This document shows positions 1 through 6,229 of a stretch of DNA of 9,311 nucleotides, piece after piece. The position numbers and the translations under genes were made by a program. Under the pieces are notes generated by a model. It was not told the DNA's origin, made no database searches, and saw only the letters and a list, made by a program, of their open reading frames with translations. The stretch covers positions 1 through 9,311 of the forward strand of contig JABEUW010000018.1 of assembly GCA_013043945.1 (NCBI GenBank), written 5' to 3'. Position 1 is the first letter of the stretch; the number at the start of each line of letters is the position of its first letter. This stretch comes from Vulcanimicrobiota bacterium (GTDB taxonomy: Bacteria > Vulcanimicrobiota > Vulcanimicrobiia > Vulcanimicrobiales > Vulcanimicrobiaceae).

Positions 1-963
1 CAAGACGGCCTCGCCATCGCGCAGCTGCCCGGCGTTGCAGCGGTCTCACCGATCGTAAGCGTTCGCTCGCAGGTTGTCGCCGGCGGCAATAACTGGCAGA
101 CCCAGATCACCGGCGTCGCACCAACCTACACGTTTATTAAAGCGTGGCCATTAGCGAGCGGACGTTTTATATCGCAGAGCGATGTCGCATCGATAGCGAA
201 GGTCGCGGTGCTCGGGCAGACGGTGGTTACCCAGCTCTTCCCCGGCGGCGTATCGCCGATCGGGAAGACCGTGATTATTAAAGGCTCGCCATTCACCGTC
301 ATCGGAACGCTCACCGCACTCGGGCAGAGCGGCATGGGGCAGGACCAAGACGACGTCGTCCTGATCCCCTATTCCTCGGCGATGGAGCGCCTCACCGGCC
401 TAACGACCGTCAATTTACTGATGATCTCCGCCACCACCGCAGCACAGGTAAATCCGGTGCAGGCGGAGGTCACCGCGCTTCTCGCGCAACGCCATCGCAT
501 CGTCGCCCCGCAACCGTACGATTTCCAGGTTCGGAATTTGCAGGCGTTCGCGCAGGCCGCATCCTCAACCGGAGCGGTCATGGAGCTCTTGCTCGCCGGC
601 GTCGCTGCCGTATCGCTCCTCGTCGGCGGAATCGGGATCATGAATATTATGATGGTCTCCGTCACCGAACGCACGCGCGAAATCGGATTGCGCATGGCGG
701 TCGGCGCACGTGCGCGAACCATCCTCAACCAATTTTTGACCGAATCGATCGTTCTTTCGACGATCGGCGGCGTGATCGGCGTCGTCGTCGGCGTGCTGGG
801 AACGATCCTCGTCGCGCTGCTCGCGAAATGGCCGACGCTCATTCCGCCCGGCTGGATTTTCGCTTCGGTCGGATTCTCCGCGATGGTCGGTATTTTCTTC
901 GGGTATTATCCGGCTCAGAAGGCCGCCAACCTTAGCCCGATCGAGGCGCTCCGCTTCGAATAA
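1..963 (+). CDS. MacB/FtsX-type ABC transporter permease, C-terminal part (5' end outside window)
   Basis: The reading frame is open from base 1 and ends at TAA 961-963, giving 320 visible residues. The first part (nt 1 to about 560) reads as the extracytoplasmic MacB core domain, with the typical stretch LASGRFISQSDV followed by KVAVLGQTV. The C-terminal FtsX domain follows: a membrane segment around nt 580-660 containing LLVGGIGIMNIMMVSVTER, then REIGLRMAVGAR, a second hydrophobic helix (nt 750-830) and a third near the end (nt 845-910), closing with the family-typical PAQKAANLSPIEALRFE. In this family the permease works with a separate ATPase and often a membrane-fusion protein, moving lipids, lipoproteins, antibiotics or peptides. 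Those partners would lie upstream, outside the window, so the substrate is unknown. The last 32 bases overlap the convergent PAP2 gene. The family call is secure; gene naming beyond that is not. Confidence 0.95.
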   Translation, partial: QDGLAIAQLPGVAAVSPIVSVRSQVVAGGNNWQTQITGVAPTYTFIKAWPLASGRFISQSDVASIAKVAVLGQTVVTQLFPGGVSPIGKTVIIKGSPFTVIGTLTALGQSGMGQDQDDVVLIPYSSAMERLTGLTTVNLLMISATTAAQVNPVQAEVTALLAQRHRIVAPQPYDFQVRNLQAFAQAASSTGAVMELLLAGVAAVSLLVGGIGIMNIMMVSVTERTREIGLRMAVGARARTILNQFLTESIVLSTIGGVIGVVVGVLGTILVALLAKWPTLIPPGWIFASVGFSAMVGIFFGYYPAQKAANLSPIEALRFE

Positions 964-1408
964 AGGGCAACGAGCGCGCAGCCCACGCTCCGAGGAACGC
1001 ACCGCCGAGGCCGAACGCGAACCCGGCGATCACATCTTGCGGATAGTGCAAGCGAGCGAGCACGCGTGCGCCCCCGATTGCGACGGCTGCAGCCAATGCA
1101 AGCACGGCCAGCGCCTTCGAGCGCGTCCAAAGGTACCCAACCGCTAAACCGCACGCTGCAAGGTGATCGGAGGGAAACGCATTGTCGGCAGCGTGTGCCA
1201 CGAGCGGGTGGAGATGTTCGACGAGAAACGGGCGTCGTTCGTAGAATGCAGCGGCGCTCGCTTTGACGATCGCGATCGTTGCTAGCCCCCCGAGCGCGCC
1301 TTGCGCGATATCGATGCGCCATTCGCCACGACGAAGCGTTACGATAAGGACGAGCAGCAGCGGGAGCAGCAGCCCCCACATCGCCACCGCTACGATCAGC
1401 GCGTTCAT
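932..1408 (-). CDS. small PAP2-family membrane phosphatase (BcrC-like)
   Basis: This encodes 158 residues with hydrophobic segments at about 3-25, 35-50, 83-95, 99-114 and 126-144. PAP2 phosphatase signatures are visible: an RP pair at 59-60 (ERRPF), NAFPSDH at 76-82 (the PSGH-type motif with the catalytic-loop His82), and R115-x5-H121-x3-D125, which fits the third motif exactly. FPSDH instead of PSGH resembles undecaprenyl-diphosphate phosphatases of the BcrC/YbjG kind, so recycling of the lipid carrier for cell-wall synthesis is a reasonable inference. Other lipid phosphatases are possible. The first motif is unusual: the nearest upstream Lys is K49, further from RP than the canonical K-x6-RP. 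I chose ATG 1408 because the membrane protein begins there and it overlaps the upstream stop as ATGA. The frame extends upstream to 1546, but that extension is arginine-rich shadow sequence. The 3' end overlaps the permease gene by 32 bp. Confidence 0.88.
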   Translation of the reverse strand: MNALIVAVAMWGLLLPLLLVLIVTLRRGEWRIDIAQGALGGLATIAIVKASAAAFYERRPFLVEHLHPLVAHAADNAFPSDHLAACGLAVGYLWTRSKALAVLALAAAVAIGGARVLARLHYPQDVIAGFAFGLGGAFLGAWAARSLPFIRSGAPRSG

Positions 1409-1932
1409 CCGTGCGCCGCTCGCTCGATAAGCTGGTTTGACGGACGCTGAGGGTCGAGGAGTCGCCGTGCTTGTTCGGCCCCACTCACCGGCAAGTGCCC
1501 GGGATCGAGCGCACCGACCTGCACCAGGATCGATGCCTGATCCCAATAGATATGTTCATACGTCACCTTCCCGTTCTCGATTCCCATGATAACGACGTGT
1601 GGGATATCAACATGGTTTCCAGAGGGCGCAACGCCGGGTAGAATTGCCGGCATTTCGATATCGTGCGTGAAGCTGAGAACGAATTCATCGACCACCCGTC
1701 CCTGGCCGATCGTGCGCGAGATCGGCTGCAGCGTCGTATCGGCGGGCCATCTTCCGATGAAGTAGGTCGCGTAAAAAGCTCGTACGGCCTCGCGCCCGTA
1801 GCCTCCGGTAAGCACCGGAACGTGCGTGAGGTAGGGCATCTCCGACATGGTCGCCATCGTCGCGTCCACGTCGCGGTCGATAAACTCGGCGCGAATATGC
1901 GCATCGAAGACTGCGGTTGCAGATTCTTCCAT
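1405..1932 (-). CDS. NTF2/SnoaL-like family protein
   Basis: This encodes 175 residues, without signal peptide or membrane segment, so the protein is probably cytoplasmic. It resembles the NTF2-like (SnoaL-type) proteins often annotated 'nuclear transport factor 2 family' and sometimes found next to or fused with dienelactone hydrolases. Visible features are an N-terminal helix with DVDATMATMSEMPYLTHVP (about 21-39), GGYGREAVRAFY (43-54), the strand region RVVDEFVLSFTHDIEMPAILPG, and the C-terminal EHIYWDQASILVQVGALDP. The fold is a small alpha/beta cone whose pocket in relatives binds or converts small hydrophobic molecules; no specific reaction can be assigned. GAGGAGA lies 8 bases upstream of ATG 1932, which supports that start. 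The stop overlaps the PAP2 start as ATGA, so the two genes are probably translationally coupled. It is divergent from the peptidase pair. Confidence 0.85.
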   Translation of the reverse strand: MEESATAVFDAHIRAEFIDRDVDATMATMSEMPYLTHVPVLTGGYGREAVRAFYATYFIGRWPADTTLQPISRTIGQGRVVDEFVLSFTHDIEMPAILPGVAPSGNHVDIPHVVIMGIENGKVTYEHIYWDQASILVQVGALDPGHLPVSGAEQARRLLDPQRPSNQLIERAAHG

Positions 1933-2057
1933 GACGATTCTCTCCTCGGCAAAGCAAGCACGCGCTTCTTCGGGCGACGTAGAGGGTGAGCGCGAGCGAT
2001 TTTCGAAGGTCGACGGTCGAAGGAACTTTCGAACCTCTCCTCGTCAAAGGAATCGAC
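1933..2057. promoter_or_regulatory. divergent intergenic region between NTF2-like gene and S10 peptidase operon
   Basis: This 125-bp gap separates two divergently transcribed genes and must hold both promoters unless transcription starts elsewhere. It contains the NTF2-like gene's ribosome binding site (GAGGAGA on the minus strand, 1941-1947) and that of the first peptidase (AAAGGA, about 2046-2051, 6 bases before GTG 2058). A tandem TCGA-based heptamer repeat lies at 2003-2023. I could not pick convincing -35/-10 boxes on either strand. Confidence 0.5.
2003..2035. repeat. three tandem heptamers TCGA(A/C)GG plus an inverted half-site
   Basis: Three contiguous heptamers are seen: TCGAAGG (2003-2009), TCGACGG (2010-2016) and TCGAAGG (2017-2023). 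After four bases the inverted element TTCGAACC (2028-2035) follows. The block sits 23-55 bases upstream of the chosen GTG start of the first peptidase, where an operator or activator site would be expected. The repeat is plainly visible; a regulatory role is inference. Confidence 0.5.
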
Positions 2058-3623
2058 GTGAAACGCACTCTCTCCTTGCCGGCTGCATTGCTGAGCGCGG
2101 CATTCGCAATCGCCGTGCCGCCGACATTATCGGCAGCCACGCCCGCCGTCCCGGCTCCCAAGCCCGGCGCCATGCCAATGACAAGATTCTATCCGGATGC
2201 AGTCACGGAGCACAGCATCGTGCTCGATGGCAAGAGGATCCAGTATACCGCCCGCGCCGGAACGATCGTGCTTCGCAATGAGCAGCATCAACCGACCTTG
2301 CGGATGTTTTACGTCGCATACACCGAGAACGGCGCGAGCCCGGAGCGGCGCCCGATTACCTTTCTCTACAACGGCGGGCCCGGGAGCTCGTCGATGTGGC
2401 TGCACATGGGCTCCTGGGGCCCAGTTCGCGTTGAAGTCGGCGACGGCACGATTACCGGCGGCCCGCCGTTTCGCATCGTAAAAAATCAATACAGCCTACT
2501 CAACGTCACCGATCTCGTCTTTATCGATATGCCCGATAGCGGCTTCGGCCGCATCGTCGGGGTCGGGAAGCCGAAGATGTTTTTCGGCGTCGATAAGGAC
2601 GTCGCTGCGTTCGGCCAGTTCGTCGAGCGCTATGCTAGTACGTTCGGGCGCTGGAACTCGCCGAAATTTCTTTACGGCGAGTCCTACGGCACGACCCGTT
2701 CGGCGGCGTTGGTCCATTATCTCCAGCAGAAAGGCGTCGGCATCAACGGCGTCGTCCTGCAATCGTCGATTCTTAATTTCGGCCTCGATGTCACCGGAGC
2801 AACCCCGATCGGCGGTAGCGATTGGGCCTACGCTTTTTATCTTCCGACCGAGGCCGCGACCGCGTGGTACCACCATGCGCTTCCCAATCGTCCGGTACAT
2901 TTGCGCCCGTTTGTCGCGAAAGTGAGCGCGTTTGCGCTCGGTGAATACATGAATGCACTCGCGCGCGGGTCGAGCCTGTCGCAACGACGGCGCAATCTCA
3001 TTGTTGGGAAACTGCATGCCTATACCGGGCTTCCGGAGAGCTTCATTCGCAACAATAATCTCCGCGTACCGTACTGGCGCTTCGAGAGCGAGTTGTTGCG
3101 CGACAACGGGCTCGAAACGGGACGCCTCGACGGCCGTTTCGTTACCGATACTACCGATGGCGCCGAAAACCAGCCGCGCTGGGACCCCACCGATGCGGCG
3201 ATCGATTATCCGTACACGACTGCGATCAACCAATATCTCCGCGTCGACCTCAAATACAACCCTACCCTTCAGTATCGAACGCAAATCTATAACATCATCG
3301 CACACGACGGCATTCCGGGCGGCGGCTGGGACAACACGCACCGCGGGAACCCGACGACCGACGTCACGCCGGATCTTGCCGACGCATTGAGTTACGACCC
3401 GCACCTCAAAATATTCTCGGCGAACGGCTATTACGATTTCGCCACGCCCTTTCTAGAAACCGAGTTCGCGCTCGATCACCTCAACGTGCGTCCCTCGCTT
3501 CTCCAGAACATCACCTACGGTTTTTATAAATCGGGACATATGATCTATCTCGCGCCGAAAGCGCTCGCCCACTATCATGCCGACCTCGAACGTTGGTACG
3601 CCGCAACCTTGGGGAACCGATAA
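2058..3623 (+). CDS. secreted S10 serine carboxypeptidase-family protein, copy 1
   Basis: This encodes 521 residues from GTG 2058, preceded by AAAGGA at good spacing. That start puts a textbook signal peptide at the N-terminus (KRT, then a hydrophobic core LPAALLSAAFAIAV, and a cleavage-like LSA-A around residue 26). The frame opens earlier, to 1986, but the extra residues would bury the signal. S10 (alpha/beta-hydrolase) hallmarks are present in order: oxyanion-hole NGGPG at 105-109, nucleophile Ser209 in GESYG, Asp460 in FSANGYYDF, and His494 in SGHMIY. The triad is complete, so an active hydrolase outside the cytoplasm is expected, probably releasing C-terminal amino acids from peptides. 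Family members usually favour acidic pH. By ungapped comparison with yeast carboxypeptidase Y recalled from memory, the positions of Trp49 and Glu65 are Leu103 and Ser119 here, while the Glu before the nucleophile is kept. It is followed by a paralogue with a TAATG overlap. Confidence 0.93.
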   Translation: MKRTLSLPAALLSAAFAIAVPPTLSAATPAVPAPKPGAMPMTRFYPDAVTEHSIVLDGKRIQYTARAGTIVLRNEQHQPTLRMFYVAYTENGASPERRPITFLYNGGPGSSSMWLHMGSWGPVRVEVGDGTITGGPPFRIVKNQYSLLNVTDLVFIDMPDSGFGRIVGVGKPKMFFGVDKDVAAFGQFVERYASTFGRWNSPKFLYGESYGTTRSAALVHYLQQKGVGINGVVLQSSILNFGLDVTGATPIGGSDWAYAFYLPTEAATAWYHHALPNRPVHLRPFVAKVSAFALGEYMNALARGSSLSQRRRNLIVGKLHAYTGLPESFIRNNNLRVPYWRFESELLRDNGLETGRLDGRFVTDTTDGAENQPRWDPTDAAIDYPYTTAINQYLRVDLKYNPTLQYRTQIYNIIAHDGIPGGGWDNTHRGNPTTDVTPDLADALSYDPHLKIFSANGYYDFATPFLETEFALDHLNVRPSLLQNITYGFYKSGHMIYLAPKALAHYHADLERWYAATLGNR

Positions 3624-5173
3624 TGCTGGAGAATCGTACCGTGAACGCACTTCGTCTTGCGGCGGCAGCCGCTCTCCTCCTCACTACTAGTGCACTCGCC
3701 GCCGCTCCGAAGAAAACCACTGCACTGCCGGCCTGGACCCGCGTCCCCGACGCGGTGACGCAGCACAGCATGCTCCTCGACGGCAAGCGCCTCGACTATA
3801 CCGCGCGGGCGGGAACGATCGTCGTACGCGGCGCCAAGCGCACGCCGCTGGCAACGATGTTCTATACCGCTTATACCCGCAATGGCGAGAACCCGAATCG
3901 GCGGGCGATCACCTTTCTCTATAACGGAGGCCCGGGGAGTTCGACGATCTGGCTGCGGATGGGTTCGTGGGGCCCGATTCGCGCCGCTATCGCCGCCAAC
4001 GGCGGCATCACCGCTCCTCCGCCCTACCACCTCGTCTCCAACCCCGATACGCTCCTCGATACGACCGATCTCGTCTTCGTCGATATGCCCGCGAGCGGCT
4101 ACGGCCGTATCTTGCCCGGCGCCGATGCCAAGAAAGTATTCGGATCCGATAACGACATCAAGATGTTCGCCCAATTTATCGAGCGCTACCTAACGAAATT
4201 CAACCGTTGGAACTCACCGCGCTTTCTCTATGGGGAATCCTACGGTACGCCGCGCACCGCAATGCTGGTGAATTATCTCCAGAATCACGCCGTATCGATC
4301 GACGGCATCGTGCTCCAATCCTCGATTCTCAATTACAACCTTGCCGCAACCAATATCTACGGTGGAGCGGATACCGACGATTGGCAGTACGTCTTCGATT
4401 TTGCAACCGAAGCCGCGACGGCGTGGTACTATCACGCCGTTCCCGGTGCGAACCCGAACCTCAACGCGTACATGCAGCAAGTCAAACGTTTCGCAATGGG
4501 CCCGTACCGCGAAGCCTTGAACCAGGGAGCGAATCTCGCCCCCGCTACATACGCATCGATGGTGGCGCAACTCTCGCATTATCTGGCAATTCCGGCCTCC
4601 TATATCCGCCACTCCAACCTGCGTATTCCAGCGCAACGCTATATTGCGGAGTTCCGTCGTTCGCAAGGGAAGACCGAGGGCATCTACGACTCGCGCTACC
4701 AAATCTACACCCTCGATCGGGCCGAGATGCAGCCGAGCCTCGAAGCGAGCGATGCCTCAATCGATTCGGCGTTTTATTCGATGTCGAACGTGTATCTTCG
4801 GAACGACCTTCACTACGTAACGCCCCTGCGCTATCGCATGGGTGCCTACTCCGCCATCGCCAAAAGCGGTCCCTGGAATTTCATGCACGACGGATGGCTA
4901 CCGCTCAATACGGCACCCGACCTCGCGCAAGCGATGACCTATAACCCGCACCTGCGCGTTTTTTCCGCGAACGGCTATTTCGATTCGGTCACGCCTTGGC
5001 TTGCAACGGTCTACACCTTGGAACACCTAGAACTCGCGCCCGCGCTCCAACGTCATATTACCTATGGCTTCTATCCTTCGGGGCACATGATCTACCTCAA
5101 CGTGGCGGCGTTCGGCGACTTCCACGCGCAGCTCGAACGTTGGTATCGGAAGATTCTCGCGCAGCCCCACTAG
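3623..5173 (+). CDS. secreted S10 serine carboxypeptidase-family protein, copy 2
   Basis: This encodes 516 residues from ATG 3623, which overlaps the stop of copy 1 as TAATG. GTG 3641, preceded by TGGAGA, is a credible alternative and gives a cleaner signal peptide (NALRLAAAAALLL, cleavage near ALA-A). The protein aligns with copy 1 almost end to end. Both share DAV-x2-HS, DGKR, YTARAGTIV, ITFLYNGGPGSS, MGSWGP, DLVF-DMP, RWNSP-FLYGESYGT, LQSSILN, NPHLR-FSANGY and SGHMIYL. Catalytic residues are Ser206, Asp454 and His488, with NGGPG at 101-105. It is therefore a second, probably active, secreted peptidase of the same subgroup, which arose by tandem duplication and has since diverged. The middle region (about 235-420), which forms the lid or insertion over the active site in relatives, differs most and probably sets substrate preference. 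The last 77 bases are antisense to the Rieske gene, and a strong hairpin lies 66-99 bases after the stop. Confidence 0.93.
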   Translation: MLENRTVNALRLAAAAALLLTTSALAAAPKKTTALPAWTRVPDAVTQHSMLLDGKRLDYTARAGTIVVRGAKRTPLATMFYTAYTRNGENPNRRAITFLYNGGPGSSTIWLRMGSWGPIRAAIAANGGITAPPPYHLVSNPDTLLDTTDLVFVDMPASGYGRILPGADAKKVFGSDNDIKMFAQFIERYLTKFNRWNSPRFLYGESYGTPRTAMLVNYLQNHAVSIDGIVLQSSILNYNLAATNIYGGADTDDWQYVFDFATEAATAWYYHAVPGANPNLNAYMQQVKRFAMGPYREALNQGANLAPATYASMVAQLSHYLAIPASYIRHSNLRIPAQRYIAEFRRSQGKTEGIYDSRYQIYTLDRAEMQPSLEASDASIDSAFYSMSNVYLRNDLHYVTPLRYRMGAYSAIAKSGPWNFMHDGWLPLNTAPDLAQAMTYNPHLRVFSANGYFDSVTPWLATVYTLEHLELAPALQRHITYGFYPSGHMIYLNVAAFGDFHAQLERWYRKILAQPH

Positions 5174-5693
5174 GGGCTGAAGGTGTACCGAAAGGTCTCG
5201 CCACAGTGGAACCGTTGGGCACCTGACGCTCTTCAAGCCTCTCTCCGCGTCCGAAAATCGGCGCGGAGAGAGCAACTGCGTAGAGAACGTCGTCCTTGGT
5301 GCTCGCTACTTGAATTTCAGGCAGCGGCCGCGGCGCGGGGCCGCGCTCGACTTCGCCGGAGCGCGAGGCATCGAAGACGCTCCCGTGGCAGGGGCAAGTA
5401 AAGCTCTCCGTCTCGCGCGAGTATGCAACTTCACATCCCATATGCGTGCAGATCAGGCTGAAGGCGACGATCTCGCCGTCTCCGAGTAAGAGCGCTCGTG
5501 CCGGCGAAGCTGCATCGGGATATGCGAAGTCGATCGCTCCGCGTTGTTTGAGCTCTTCGAGCGTACCGATGCGGCGCCGAGGCTCCGCGGGCGGCGCCGC
5601 TTCTATGCTTTCAAACGAAAAAGCGTCGGCCGCGATACCGCCGGCTATCGCCGTTGCGATCGTCGCGATCGACGCACCTCTGCTCATATTCAC
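5097..5693 (-). CDS. small Rieske 2Fe-2S protein, probably exported or membrane-anchored
   Basis: This encodes 198 residues from GTG 5693; ATG 5687, two codons in, is also possible. A purine-rich site (AGGGAGAGAG) lies just upstream. Residues 1-34 form a hydrophobic, Ala/Ile-rich export signal or anchor with a single Arg rather than a twin-arginine pair. The Rieske motif is complete: C82-T-H84-M-G-C87 and C100-P-C102-H103-G-S. Cys82, His84, Cys100 and His103 would bind the cluster, while Cys87 and Cys102 would form the stabilising disulphide of high-potential Rieske proteins (bc1, b6f and arsenite-oxidase small-subunit type). An electron-transfer role at or outside the membrane follows. No cytochrome b or oxygenase partner is visible nearby, so the partner is unknown. 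After about residue 150 the sequence becomes a polar, low-complexity tail antisense to the end of the S10 gene. The HxlR gene lies 80 bp upstream on the same strand. Confidence 0.88.
   Translation of the reverse strand: MNMSRGASIATIATAIAGGIAADAFSFESIEAAPPAEPRRRIGTLEELKQRGAIDFAYPDAASPARALLLGDGEIVAFSLICTHMGCEVAYSRETESFTCPCHGSVFDASRSGEVERGPAPRPLPEIQVASTKDDVLYAVALSAPIFGRGERLEERQVPNGSTVARPFGTPSAPSGAARESSDTNVRAARGSRRTPPR
5239..5272. terminator. GC-rich hairpin after the S10 operon, possible terminator
   Basis: CTCTCTCCGCG (5239-5249) is perfectly complementary to CGCGGAGAGAG (5262-5272). Inside, CCG (5251-5253) can pair with CGG (5259-5261) across a one-base bulge at 5250, leaving a five-base loop. 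No T-run follows on either strand, so it is not a classic intrinsic terminator. Its place just after the peptidase pair, and within the tail of the convergent Rieske gene, fits a transcript end or 3' stabiliser. Confidence 0.5.
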
Positions 5694-5773
5694 GCTCTCT
5701 CTCCCTCTTCACCGCAGAGCATAGCGCGTCGCGATGAACGAACGAAGAAAAGCGCGTGAACGAAAATCCTTCG

Positions 5774-6163
5774 CTATCGCCGGTCGAAATCGACCTGCGC
5801 CGAGCGCACCTCCGGCATGTGTCGTTCCGCCCAGCGAGCGAGCGCGCTGAGCGGTTCGTCGAGCGTTCGCCCGAGCGGAGTGAGCGAATACTCGACGCGC
5901 GGCGGGATCTCCGGATAGAGGGTGCGCGTCACGATGCCGTCGCGCTCGAGGTCGCGCAAGGTTTGCGTGAGCATCTTCTGCGATATCCCCGTAACGGAGC
6001 GCCGCAACTCGCCGAAGCGTACCGCTCCCTCGGCCCGCCCCAGGATGCCGATAATCAGCGTCGTCCACTTATCGGCGATCCGGTCGAGCAGCTCGCGGAC
6101 GGGGCAATTCCCCGAAAAGGCGTCGGGTTCGCCCTTGGTTTCGATTTGGTTCCTATGCAACAT
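5774..6163 (-). CDS. HxlR-family winged-helix transcriptional regulator
   Basis: This encodes 129 residues, the usual HxlR size. ATG 6163 is chosen because AAGAAGG precedes it by 7 bases and the HxlR domain begins soon after; the frame runs on to 6271, but that would cross the divergent promoter. Family features are clear: CPVRELLDRIADKWT with Cys20, LIIGIL, RFGELRRSVTGISQKMLTQTL (the recognition-helix region), LERDGIVTRTLYPEIPPRVEY (the wing) and LTPLGRTL. HxlR proteins bind DNA as dimers. Several members (for example YodB and HypR of Bacillus) use an N-terminal Cys to sense quinones, diamide or other electrophiles, and Cys20 sits in that place. It is divergent from yceI with a 66-bp gap containing dyads, so it very likely controls yceI and the dioxygenase, and probably itself. 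Repressor rather than activator is an inference from the family. Confidence 0.93.
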   Translation of the reverse strand: MLHRNQIETKGEPDAFSGNCPVRELLDRIADKWTTLIIGILGRAEGAVRFGELRRSVTGISQKMLTQTLRDLERDGIVTRTLYPEIPPRVEYSLTPLGRTLDEPLSALARWAERHMPEVRSAQVDFDRR

Positions 6164-6229
6164 GCGGGTGCCTTCTTGAGAATGGCGGCTTGGTATGTAA
6201 TAGTGACTATACCACAAAAGGAGATTTAG
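6164..6229. promoter_or_regulatory. divergent HxlR/yceI promoter region with two overlapping dyads
   Basis: This 66-bp gap is visibly more A/T-rich than the genes around it. It contains a perfect 11-bp dyad ATAGTGACTAT (6200-6210), overlapping a wider inverted repeat TGGTAT (6191-6196) / ATACCA (6209-6214) with a different centre. A possible promoter for yceI is TTGAGA (6176-6181) with TAATAG (6198-6203) at 16-bp spacing, so the 11-bp dyad would cover the -10 region. AAGGAG (6218-6223) is a strong ribosome binding site six bases before the yceI ATG. Dyads of this kind next to an HxlR gene are likely its operator; that is inference. Confidence 0.65.

Noticed and set aside
1986..2057. Upstream extension of the first S10 gene to GTG 1986
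   Set aside because: It would put 24 charged or polar residues before an obvious signal peptide and overlap the repeat block; GTG 2058 has a good ribosome binding site.
2496..3404. 302-codon open frame on the minus strand inside the first S10 gene
   Set aside because: It is fully antisense to a gene with clear S10 motifs, its translation has no recognisable domain, and long antisense frames are common in GC-rich coding DNA.
4207..4944. 245-codon plus-strand frame within the second S10 gene
   Set aside because: It is an Arg/Ser-rich out-of-frame translation of the peptidase gene and has no domain signature.
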